From assembly GCA_050953725.1 (NCBI GenBank), contig JBMNNB010000004.1, positions 1 to 20,734 of the forward strand: a stretch of DNA of 20,734 bases. Direction: 5' to 3'. Under the pieces are notes generated by a model. That model had not been told where the DNA came from. It searched no databases and worked only from the letters and a program-made list of their open reading frames with translations. The position numbers and the translations under genes were made by a program. Shown piece after piece: positions 7,380-13,763 of the stretch (the stretch's first letter is position 1; the number at the start of each line of letters is the position of its first letter). Source of the DNA: DTU053 sp012520115. GTDB taxonomy: Bacteria > Bacillota > Clostridia > Oscillospirales > Acutalibacteraceae.

Positions 7380-8897
7380 TTGGGTATCAGGCAAAAGGTC
7401 ATAGACTACAAGAATAAGTTTTTTACGGGCGGCACCCTTCCCATAAAGGAGCAGCTGGGCTATGCCGGCGGTATCTTCGGCAACACCATGGGTCAGGACT
7501 CAGTCCATACCTTCGGCGACAAGTTCAACCGCAACTTTATGGGCGTAGGCAACAGGGAGCTTCTGATAAAGGGAAATGTATCGACTATTCTGAGCTTTAT
7601 CATACCGCCCCTTGCAGGCGCATGGTACGACAAGCCGAGCAAAAAGGAAGGTTACAGCAATATAAGAACAGCCATTAAGCTGATGCCCATTCCCTTTGCC
7701 ATATCATCAATGCTGCTGTTTATCGTGCCCTCAAAATCGGCGCAGTTTAACTTTATCTGGGTCTTTATGCTGGGTCTTATGTTCTCCGTCGTGGATACCT
7801 TCTATGACATAGCCATGAGCGCCCTTTCGTTAAAGCTTGTTACAGACCCGGCGGACAGAAAGAACTTCTACACCGCCGAATCCCTTGCGGCGACCTTAGG
7901 CTCGATGTTCCCCGGCTGGGTCATACCGATTTTCGTCGGTATGTCAGACGATGTAAAAACACAGCAGTGGATGTACTTTTTCGTAGCCCTTTTCTTCTGC
8001 GTTATCAGTGTCGTGTCATTGTACTCACCCTACTTCACCATTGCCGAATACAGGTATATCCTTCAGCAGCACGCAGATAAAAAGAAGGATGAAGTAAAAG
8101 TAAAGTGGAACACAGAGACCGTAAGCATGATATTGCACAACCGTCCCTTTGTGGTGCTTCAGGTTTCTTCCCTTTTTGAAATGCTGAGGAAAATCACATA
8201 CGATGCGCTGCCCTATCTCTATGACGATGTCTTCGCCGACTTTAAAATGAAGGCGCCCATCGACGCATTAAGCGGCGCATTCTCTTATGCGGGTCTGTTT
8301 GCGGTGCCCTTTGTGGGAACAAAGGTTTCTGCCCGTGGCATACTGGCCGGAGGCTATGCGTATACCGCCTTCTTCTATCTGATTATGTCGCTGTTCAATA
8401 TAAGATTTGACCTTGCGAGACTGCGCAAGATAAGGTACCTCATCGGTGTGTGCCTCGGCTTTGCGGGCATGCCCAACGCCGCACAGGGAGCGGCAAGAAG
8501 AATGCTTGTGGCCGACTCCACCGACTATATGGAATGGTACGCAAGAAAGAAGTATAATGACCCCAAAAGATGCGACGGTATGCTTGTCGCAGCCGGCAGC
8601 ATAATGGGTAAGATAAATGAACTGGCTAAGTCTAATCTGTATAACGGCCTGTTCTCACTTGTCAGATATAAGACGAGGGACCCGGCCAGCAATGTAAAGC
8701 CCGTTCAGTCAAACAGCACCTTAAAGGGGCTTTATGCTATGATTACGCTTTGCGGACTGCTCGGCAACACTCTTGCCGCCATTACGCTGATGTTTGACAA
8801 CTACACCGGCAAGCGCCGTGAGGAAATATTCAACGAGCTGACCGAAATGAGAATGGCAAGAGCCGGTATGGATGAAGCGGCACCTATAAACGGATAA
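7380..8897 (+). CDS. GPH-type (MFS) sugar/cation symporter-like transporter
   Basis: A 505-residue polytopic transporter, probably 12 helices, resembling the glycoside-pentoside-hexuronide:cation symporters. The N-terminal EQLGYAGGIFGNTMGQD matches the family's first helix (GYGxGDxxxN pattern). The loop after helix 2 (GAWYDKPSKKEGYSNIR) matches the family's D-K/R-rich signature. A long cytoplasmic loop lies near residues 230-260. The usual acidic cation-site residue in helix 1 is not obvious, so coupling is uncertain. The cargo may be a product released by the exported hydrolases; this rests only on operon context. Translation starts at TTG 7380. Confidence 0.82.
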   Translation: MGIRQKVIDYKNKFFTGGTLPIKEQLGYAGGIFGNTMGQDSVHTFGDKFNRNFMGVGNRELLIKGNVSTILSFIIPPLAGAWYDKPSKKEGYSNIRTAIKLMPIPFAISSMLLFIVPSKSAQFNFIWVFMLGLMFSVVDTFYDIAMSALSLKLVTDPADRKNFYTAESLAATLGSMFPGWVIPIFVGMSDDVKTQQWMYFFVALFFCVISVVSLYSPYFTIAEYRYILQQHADKKKDEVKVKWNTETVSMILHNRPFVVLQVSSLFEMLRKITYDALPYLYDDVFADFKMKAPIDALSGAFSYAGLFAVPFVGTKVSARGILAGGYAYTAFFYLIMSLFNIRFDLARLRKIRYLIGVCLGFAGMPNAAQGAARRMLVADSTDYMEWYARKKYNDPKRCDGMLVAAGSIMGKINELAKSNLYNGLFSLVRYKTRDPASNVKPVQSNSTLKGLYAMITLCGLLGNTLAAITLMFDNYTGKRREEIFNELTEMRMARAGMDEAAPING

Positions 8898-8901
8898 GGA
8901 G
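8896..8901 (+). promoter_or_regulatory. Ribosome binding site deciding TTG start at 8912
   Basis: AAGGAG begins on the last two bases of the preceding stop codon and lies 10 bases before TTG 8912. The reading frame has no other start nearby that would keep the N-terminal beta-lactamase-like strand. Confidence 0.75.
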
Positions 8902-8911
8902 AAGTGATTAT

Positions 8912-10486
8912 TTGACTACGGCTGTAAAGTGCGAACTGCCTGTTGCCCGCACACCAGAGGAGGTCGGAGTATCCTCCGAAAAAATGCTCGAAATGTGTAA
9001 GGCCATGGAGAAAACGGGCTATCACGGCTTTATGGTCATCCGTCACGGCAAGATTGCTTTTCAGGCCTTCAAAAAGCCCTATACCGCCACCATACCCCAT
9101 GCCATGTATTCGGTGAGCAAGGGGCTTACGGTAATAGCCATAGGCTTTGCCGTAAATGAGGGTCTGCTATCTCTTGACGACAGGGTCATTGACTACTTCC
9201 CCGTAAAGTGCGACGAATACATGAAAAAAATCAGGCTCAGGCACCTTATTTCCTTAAGTGCCGGCAGAGAGGTCTTCCCGCTTAAAAACAAGGCAAAAAA
9301 CGACTGGACGGAGATGTTTTTGAAATCCAAAGCGGTCTACGAGCCGGGAGAGAACTTCTCATACATAAACGAGAATTTTCATATGGCGCTGGCTATGCTC
9401 AGAAAGGTCACGGGAGTCTCCACCGTGGAGTACCTTACCCCCAGACTTTTTGAGCCGCTGGGCATTGAGCCTCCCTTCTGGGAGACGGACCACCACGGAG
9501 TCGAGGCAGGCGGCTGGGGACTTATTCTCCCCGCTGTCGACCTTGCAAAAATCGGCCTGTGCTTTATGAACGACGGCGTATATAACGGCAGGCAGGTTAT
9601 CCCGAAGGATTGGATAGCCCAGGCGACGACCAACCACAAAAGCCCGAAGGCCAGAGACCAGGGCGCACATAATTTCGGCTACGGATACGGACTGTGGATA
9701 AGAGACAACGATAACGGCCCCGTAAGGTTTGACGGCCTGTTCGGTCAGATTGTGGAGATGTACAGAGACTATGACGCCATTGCCGTGACTGTCGGCGGCG
9801 ATATAGCCGGCGAAAACCGGGGCGTACTCTTTAAGTATCTGCCCGAGAGCTTTATTGACGAGCAGCCGAACGCTCCCGTAAACGAGGAGCTTGTCAGGGC
9901 AGCTGATGAGCCCGAATTCAAGGTGCCTTACTCCGAATACCGCAGCCCCCTTGAAAGCAGCATTAATAAAAAGCTCATCTCCTTCAGAAAAAAGCATATT
10001 CTCAACAAAATCAGCTTTCAGGTCAGCGTTATACCCGCCGCCGCCACATATATGTCAAGCAAAAGAGCGGGCAATATCACGGATGTGCGCTTTAATTTCG
10101 GCAATGATTCAATGACCTTCTCATGGAGTGAGGGAGATGAGAAAAACAGCGTTGAATGCGGACTTGACGGACAGTGGCGTGTTTCGGATATGCGCCTTGC
10201 GGGGGTGAACTATACCACCTTCGCCGCCGCCAAATGGGAAGACGAGAATACCCTTATGCTCCAGATTCGTCCCCATGAGTGCTTCTGCGCCCGAAATCTG
10301 CAGTTTAAATTCAAGGGCAGAAAGGTTGAGATGACGCCCACCTCCGACCCGCCGATTGACTCAATACTCAGCGGCGTGAGGGGACTATTAAACAGGTATC
10401 TTAATTCCGATAAAATGACGGACGGTATACTTACCTGGGCCAGAAACTCCCTTGAGCCCGTGCATAAAGGCAGAATCAGAAAATAA
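8912..10486 (+). CDS. Beta-lactamase-fold serine hydrolase (class C-like/esterase)
   Basis: A 524-residue protein whose N-terminal domain (about 12-330) is the serine beta-lactamase/transpeptidase fold. The nucleophile motif SxxK is SVSK (67-70, in HAMYSVSKGLT) and the second motif YxN is YIN (151-153, in ENFSYINEN). The third motif is less clear; FDGLFGQ (about 275) occupies its place. There is no signal peptide, so it is probably a cytoplasmic esterase, amidase or D-aminopeptidase-like enzyme and not a resistance beta-lactamase. The C-terminal 170 or so residues look like a beta-rich accessory domain of the kind found in such hydrolases. It starts at TTG and follows the transporter directly, so it may process the imported substrate. 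Confidence 0.85.
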   Translation: MTTAVKCELPVARTPEEVGVSSEKMLEMCKAMEKTGYHGFMVIRHGKIAFQAFKKPYTATIPHAMYSVSKGLTVIAIGFAVNEGLLSLDDRVIDYFPVKCDEYMKKIRLRHLISLSAGREVFPLKNKAKNDWTEMFLKSKAVYEPGENFSYINENFHMALAMLRKVTGVSTVEYLTPRLFEPLGIEPPFWETDHHGVEAGGWGLILPAVDLAKIGLCFMNDGVYNGRQVIPKDWIAQATTNHKSPKARDQGAHNFGYGYGLWIRDNDNGPVRFDGLFGQIVEMYRDYDAIAVTVGGDIAGENRGVLFKYLPESFIDEQPNAPVNEELVRAADEPEFKVPYSEYRSPLESSINKKLISFRKKHILNKISFQVSVIPAAATYMSSKRAGNITDVRFNFGNDSMTFSWSEGDEKNSVECGLDGQWRVSDMRLAGVNYTTFAAAKWEDENTLMLQIRPHECFCARNLQFKFKGRKVEMTPTSDPPIDSILSGVRGLLNRYLNSDKMTDGILTWARNSLEPVHKGRIRK

Positions 10487-10490
10487 CGAG

Positions 10491-10502
10491 AGGGGAGCCC
10501 CT
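10491..10502 (+). promoter_or_regulatory. Ribosome site in a small hairpin before TTG start at 10504
   Basis: AGGGGAG (10491-10497) lies 6 bases before TTG 10504. The same bases form a small inverted repeat, AGGG-GAGC-CCCT, which could mask the site until a ribosome leaving the upstream gene (stop at 10486) opens it. This supports both the TTG start and coupling. Confidence 0.55.
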
Positions 10503-10503
10503 T

Positions 10504-11232
10504 TTGACAGTACTTCTTATTCTATCGGTTATAATCGAGCTCGTCCTTGTTCTGTTTTATATGTACTCGCCGCTTGTCAGAAAGGCCAACAGGTCGCTGA
10601 TGGCAAAAACGGCCTGCGCCATAGCCTATGTGATAATCGGCATCTGTGCCGCTGCAGCCTCCGGCGGATACAGCACGCCCTATGCGGTGCTTATCAGCAT
10701 CGGCGCAGCCTTCGGCGCCTTCGGGGACTATATCCTCGATTTGAACCCAAGAAGTATTAAATTCATACTGGGTCTCGGCAGCTTTCTGATAGGGCATATA
10801 TTCTATACGGCTGCCTTCGCTGCACAGCTATTAGGAAATGCCGCAATAAAGCCGCCTCAGATACTTATTACGGTGCTTTCGGCAATCATAGTTGCGCTCA
10901 TTTTAGTCGCAGCGGGAAGGAAGCTGGAGGTCGAACCCGGCAAGGGGCTTGTACCGGTGCTGATGTACGTTGTGGCAATCAGCACAATGCTCACTTTCGC
11001 CGCAGCAGCCTCAATAGAGGCAGTTAAGGCAGGCAAAACCGCCGCCCTGCCGGCGGCCATAGCAATGTCACTGGGAGCGGCGCTGTTCACCGCCTCCGAC
11101 GCAGTGCTTGCTGTTAATGCTTTTTCAAAAAAGAAAATAAAAATCCACCGTGCCGCAAACCCCTTCACCTACTTCCCCGCCCAGACCCTCCTGGCATTGA
11201 GCATCTACTTCGTTCAGAGCTTGAAAACTTAA
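10504..11232 (+). CDS. YhhN/TMEM86 family membrane protein (lysoplasmalogenase-like)
   Basis: A 242-residue integral membrane protein with about eight hydrophobic helices. Family marks are GAFGDYILDL (Asp75), FLIGHIFY (His98), FTASDAVLAVNAF (Asp199) and the closing FPAQTLLALS. Characterised members of this family hydrolyse the vinyl-ether bond of lysoplasmalogens. This fits an anaerobe, since many Clostridia make plasmalogens, but activity cannot be assumed from sequence. It is the last gene of the five-gene operon and starts at TTG. No clear hairpin terminator follows; the AT-rich gap to 11300 contains only a weak CAATTT/AAATTG inverted repeat (11271-11287). Confidence 0.82.
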   Translation: MTVLLILSVIIELVLVLFYMYSPLVRKANRSLMAKTACAIAYVIIGICAAAASGGYSTPYAVLISIGAAFGAFGDYILDLNPRSIKFILGLGSFLIGHIFYTAAFAAQLLGNAAIKPPQILITVLSAIIVALILVAAGRKLEVEPGKGLVPVLMYVVAISTMLTFAAAASIEAVKAGKTAALPAAIAMSLGAALFTASDAVLAVNAFSKKKIKIHRAANPFTYFPAQTLLALSIYFVQSLKT

Positions 11233-11300
11233 ATCTATCCATAATAAGACATTTAATATGTAAAATATAACAATTTACAGAAAATTGCCAATATTTTGGG

Positions 11301-11329
11301 TTGACTTTTCTTTATTGTTTGCATACAAT
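11301..11329 (+). promoter_or_regulatory. Near-consensus promoter of the structured RNA
   Basis: TTGACT (11301-11306), exactly 17 bases, then TACAAT (11324-11329): 5 of 6 matches to each consensus hexamer. It is the strongest promoter in the window. The predicted transcript start is about 11336. Confidence 0.85.
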
Positions 11330-11335
11330 ATAAAT

Positions 11336-11433
11336 GCAGGTAGAAATACGCTGTATACCCGTGTATCCGAATTTGCGTTTAAGCGACATGTAATGTCGTC
11401 GGACACGGGGCCGCCTTAAGGCGGTTTTTTTTT
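11336..11433 (+). ncRNA. Candidate structured RNA upstream of a DUF3800 gene
   Basis: A transcription unit of about 98 nt lies between a near-consensus promoter and a strong terminator and has no open frame worth naming. Element 1 is a hairpin with CAGGTA (11337-11342) pairing TAC-G-CTG (11347-11353) across a GAAA tetraloop. Element 2 is a long stem: CCCGTG (11358-11363) pairs CACGGG (11404-11409), a TA bulge follows, and TCCGA (11366-11370) pairs TCGGA (11399-11403). Element 3 stacks directly on it: CGACAT (11384-11389) pairs ATGTCG (11393-11398) around loop GTA. All 13 unpaired bases (11371-11383) are on one side. Element 4 is the terminator. Known RNAs named DUF3800 motifs lie upstream of genes of the following family; I cannot say which class, if any, this one joins. 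Confidence 0.68.
11411..11433 (+). terminator. Rho-independent terminator of the structured RNA
   Basis: CCGCC (11411-11415), loop TTAA, GGCGG (11420-11424), extendable by a G-T pair, followed by nine T (11425-11433). It ends 12 bases before ATG 11446, so the downstream gene is reached only by read-through, regulated antitermination or an undetected promoter. Confidence 0.9.
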
Positions 11434-11445
11434 GGATGTGGATAA

Positions 11446-12138
11446 ATGAATATATTCGTATACTCTGACGAATCCGGTGTTTTTGACAAAGAGCACAACG
11501 ATATATTTGTTTTTGGGGGACTAATCCTATTAGGAAAAGATTCTAAGGAGAATTGGTCTCGTAAATATTCTGCGGCTGAAAAGGTCCTGCGAAACAAAAG
11601 ACATTATAGTAAAGATTATGAATTGAAAGCCACAAATTTATCAAATGGAGATAGACTAAAATTATATCGCTCGTTAAACTCATGCTACAAATTCGGTGTA
11701 GTAATTAACCAAAAAAGAGTCCTTGATAGAATTTTCAATAGCAAAAAAGACAAACAGCGATATCTTGATTTTGCATATAAAATTGCTGTCAAAAGAGCTT
11801 TTGAAGATATGATACGTCAAGGTATTATTTTGCCAAATGAAGTAAAGCGAATTTATTTTTATGTTGATGAGCATACAACTGCAACAAATGGTTGTTATGA
11901 ATTGAAGGAAGGACTCGAACAAGAATTTAAACGAGGTACATATAATCGGAACTATGATAAGTATTACCCGCCACTATTTTATGGTTTAGAAGAAGTCAAT
12001 CTTGAATTTTGTAATTCAGCATCTAAAACTCTGGTTCGTGCTGCCGATATTGTGGCTAATAGAATATACTACTTGGCCAGAAATAAAATAGATTATCAAT
12101 GTGTCCAACATAATCTGTTTATCACTTTTTTGCCGTAG
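11446..12138 (+). CDS. DUF3800 domain protein
   Basis: A 230-residue protein recognised as DUF3800 from its N-terminal FVYSDESG followed by FVFGGLIL, the mid-protein YELKATN, FYVDEH, and VRAADIVAN near the C-terminus. Spaced acidic residues (Asp8, Glu59, Asp141, Asp201) fall where an RNase H-like fold would place metal ligands. As I recall the family is assigned to that fold, but its biochemical role is not established. The gene is far AT-richer than its neighbours: 20 of 60 bases are G or C at 11641-11700, against 35 of 60 at 10561-10620 in the preceding gene. Its codons favour AAA, ATA and AGA, which suggests recent transfer. The ribosome site is weak (GGATGTGG) and sits directly on the tail of the RNA terminator. 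It is probably a functional partner of the upstream RNA. Confidence 0.85.
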   Translation: MNIFVYSDESGVFDKEHNDIFVFGGLILLGKDSKENWSRKYSAAEKVLRNKRHYSKDYELKATNLSNGDRLKLYRSLNSCYKFGVVINQKRVLDRIFNSKKDKQRYLDFAYKIAVKRAFEDMIRQGIILPNEVKRIYFYVDEHTTATNGCYELKEGLEQEFKRGTYNRNYDKYYPPLFYGLEEVNLEFCNSASKTLVRAADIVANRIYYLARNKIDYQCVQHNLFITFLP

Positions 12139-12170
12139 AATGAGACTGCATTAATTCTTATCTTATGTGA

Positions 12171-12209
12171 AAAAACCACGCCCCGTTCACCTTCAGGCGA
12201 ACAGGGCGT
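12171..12209. terminator. Bidirectional terminator after the DUF3800 gene
   Basis: ACGCCC (12178-12183) pairs GGGCGT (12204-12209), with inner pairs GTTC/GAAC and CC/GG around loop TTCA and two mismatches. The plus strand continues TTATTATTT; the minus strand continues GGTTTTTT. It can end the DUF3800 transcript and the converging minus-strand remnant. Confidence 0.8.
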
Positions 12210-12226
12210 TATTATTTGGTACTCAG

Positions 12227-12412
12227 TTATTTCTTTTCTATCACAATAAGCGGTACGGTCATTTCTTCTTCGGTAAGTCCCGCATGGCCGCCTTTAAAAT
12301 CGTTAAACTCCCCATTGATATCCTTATACCAGAGCTCCACGGAAATCACCCTCTTATGTTGACTTTCAACTGTCATACACGGGTTTTTAATATAAACAGC
12401 TTCAACATGCAA
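12227..12412 (-). pseudogene. C-terminal remnant of an alkaline-phosphatase/PglZ-like gene
   Basis: A 61-codon frame whose end, GGHAGLTEEEMTVPLIVIEKK, looks like the C-terminal metal-binding His segment of alkaline-phosphatase-superfamily proteins (GHxGL followed by EExxVPLI). Everything before about residue 30 is unrecognisable, and there is no ribosome site at the ATG. The terminator of the CPBP gene lies immediately upstream, so it has no promoter. I read it as the leftover end of a gene lost when this spot was rearranged, beside the AT-rich DUF3800 insert. It could instead be a small real protein; that is less likely. Confidence 0.5.
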
Positions 12413-12446
12413 AAGAAAATCGGGCTCTCAAATCAAAGAGCGCCCG
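12411..12446 (-). terminator. Terminator of the CPBP protease gene
   Basis: CGGGC (12421-12425) pairs GCCCG (12442-12446) and CTC (12427-12429) pairs GAG (12438-12440), with one mismatch between. The minus strand then reads ATTTTCTTTT. It is 43 bases past the stop at 12490. Confidence 0.8.
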
Positions 12447-12489
12447 ATATTTAATCCGAAATTAAGAATTTAACTCAACACGCAGGTTT

Positions 12490-13347
12490 TCACTCTGTCC
12501 TGAATGTGGGCTTGCGATGCGCCCCGCTTTTCCGGTAGATTATAAGGACAATTATGAAGGACACCGACTGAGCAACGGTAATACGCATTACCTGCATCGG
12601 GTCTGCGCCCGAAGCGGTTGTGATATGTAAAATATTAATAATGGTGTTATTAAAGAAGTGATCTGCCATGGGCATCCAGAGCGAGCCGGTGATTTTAGTC
12701 AGCAGCCCGAACTTAGCTCCGGTAATCGCCGTCGTCAATAACAGCATAAGTGCAGACATCACTGCTCCGGCAGGGCTGATTTCTCCGTCTATCAGGCTGC
12801 GTACGGGGGCCGCAATGTGCCAGATACCGAACAAGACAGAGGAGAAAATGAGTGCTTTTATAAATGAATATTTCTTTTCGGCAAGCTTAATGAATAAGCC
12901 CCGGAAGACGCCTTCCTCCATAACCACATTAATGATGTTCCCGATAATGCAGAAGGCAAAAAACATAAACCCGGTTTGATTGCCTTCATTGCCGTCAATG
13001 GAATAGCTGGTCACATAGACTTGCAGTGAGGGGTTGTTCTGTCCTGAAAACAGTATTATGAACTCTGTTCCATACGCTACTAAAAACACAGAGGCGCCGA
13101 GAAGCAATCCGTACAAGACGTACTTTCCCGCTGATTTAGATGCAAAGCCTATATCCGACCACTTTAATGAGAAAATCTTAAGAGCCAGTGCGAGCACAAG
13201 AATTCCTGCCAGTTTATGTATGAAAGCTTCACCGAAAAAGCTTTGGTCCGTACGGAAAATGAAGTATTCAACGGCTCTGAAAACAAAACATAAAAGGTAA
13301 ATGATTATAATGCTGCGCATCGGTTTTAATAGCTTATTATCATTCAT
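12490..13347 (-). CDS. CPBP family intramembrane metalloprotease
   Basis: A 285-residue multi-helix membrane protein of the CPBP (Abi/CAAX prenyl protease-like) family. The three catalytic motifs are present: EExxxR as VMEEGVFRG (Glu144, Glu145, Arg149), FxxxH as FGIWH (Phe173, His177) and HxxxN as HFFNN (His230, Asn234). About eight hydrophobic segments are visible. Relatives cleave membrane proteins or peptides and are sometimes linked to bacteriocin self-protection; there is no bacteriocin gene here, so the substrate is open. The ATG at 13347 follows AGGAGAG at good spacing. It has its own promoter and terminator, hence is probably monocistronic. Confidence 0.88.
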   Translation of the reverse strand: MNDNKLLKPMRSIIIIYLLCFVFRAVEYFIFRTDQSFFGEAFIHKLAGILVLALALKIFSLKWSDIGFASKSAGKYVLYGLLLGASVFLVAYGTEFIILFSGQNNPSLQVYVTSYSIDGNEGNQTGFMFFAFCIIGNIINVVMEEGVFRGLFIKLAEKKYSFIKALIFSSVLFGIWHIAAPVRSLIDGEISPAGAVMSALMLLLTTAITGAKFGLLTKITGSLWMPMADHFFNNTIINILHITTASGADPMQVMRITVAQSVSFIIVLIIYRKSGAHRKPTFRTE

Positions 13348-13378
13348 GCAAACTCTCCTAAAATGTATATTTACATGT

Positions 13379-13407
13379 ATAATACCATTTTAGAAAAAAG
13401 AAGTCGT
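13379..13407 (-). promoter_or_regulatory. Promoter of the CPBP gene, bracketed by an inverted repeat
   Basis: Minus-strand -35 ACGACT (13402-13407), 17 bases, -10 TATTAT (13379-13384) preceded by TGG. An 8-bp perfect inverted repeat, CTAAAATG (13358-13365) and CATTTTAG (13386-13393), encloses the -10 and the expected start point, so a regulator could block it. Confidence 0.55.
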
Positions 13408-13460
13408 TTGTTAATTGAATTTTTTTAGGTTGTTTTGTAAATTTGATGCGTTTGCAGCAT

Positions 13461-13488
13461 AAAGAAAAAAGGCCCGTGGTTACGAGCC
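13461..13488 (-). terminator. Terminator after tRNA-Leu
   Basis: GGCCCGT (13471-13477) pairs ACGAGCC (13482-13488) with one G-T wobble and loop GGTT. The minus strand then reads TTTTTTCTTT. It lies 8 bases past the tRNA 3' end. Confidence 0.9.
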
Positions 13489-13496
13489 TTTTGTAT

Positions 13497-13583
13497 TGGT
13501 GCGGATAAGAGGACTTGAACCTCCACCGAGTTGCCCCGACTAGAACCTGAATCTAGCGCGTCTGCCAATTCCGCCATATCCGC
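13497..13583 (-). tRNA. tRNA-Leu (anticodon CAG)
   Basis: An 87-nt class II tRNA including encoded CCA (13497-13499). The acceptor stem is GCGGATA/TATCCGC with discriminator A. The D-arm region reads TGGCGGAATTGGCAGACGCG. The anticodon stem CTAGA/TCTAG encloses TTCAGGT with anticodon CAG, decoding CUG. A long variable arm, CGGGGCAACTCG, is typical of leucine tRNAs, and the T arm contains GGTTCAAGTCC. It has its own promoter and terminator and is transcribed alone. Confidence 0.97.
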
Positions 13584-13634
13584 AAACAGAGTGTTAAACA
13601 CCGGCGAGAAATTTCACTCCCCCGCCGCCACATT

Positions 13635-13663
13635 ATTATATATTAAACTTCTCAATTTGTAAA
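13635..13663 (-). promoter_or_regulatory. Promoter of tRNA-Leu
   Basis: Minus-strand -35 TTTACA (13658-13663), 17 bases, -10 TATAAT (13635-13640, perfect). A short GC-rich stretch follows before the tRNA 5' end at 13583. Confidence 0.8.
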
Positions 13664-13718
13664 TGCCTATTTTCAGGAATTCTCGCATAAATCTGACCAA
13701 TTTTACTAAAAACTAAGG

Positions 13719-13748
13719 TAAAAAAAGACCCTTCAAACGAAGGGTCTT
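13719..13748 (-). terminator. Terminator of the lipoprotein gene
   Basis: A perfect 10-bp stem, AAGACCCTTC (13725-13734) with GAAGGGTCTT (13739-13748), loop AAAC, followed on the minus strand by a T run (13719-13724). It lies 16 bases past the stop codon at 13764. Confidence 0.95.
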
Positions 13749-13763
13749 ATCTTTAATAATTCA

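Noticed and set aside
9359..9997. Minus-strand open frame of 212 codons
   Set aside because: Antisense to the well-supported serine hydrolase gene, with no ribosome site or recognisable family; a shadow of strong codon bias.
11336..11433. Known metabolite riboswitch, T-box, 6S or SRP RNA for the 98-nt RNA
   Set aside because: None of the conserved cores I know (T-box TGGN bulge, c-di-GMP, SAM, THF, ZTP, SRP tetraloop domain) is present, and the downstream gene is not metabolic.
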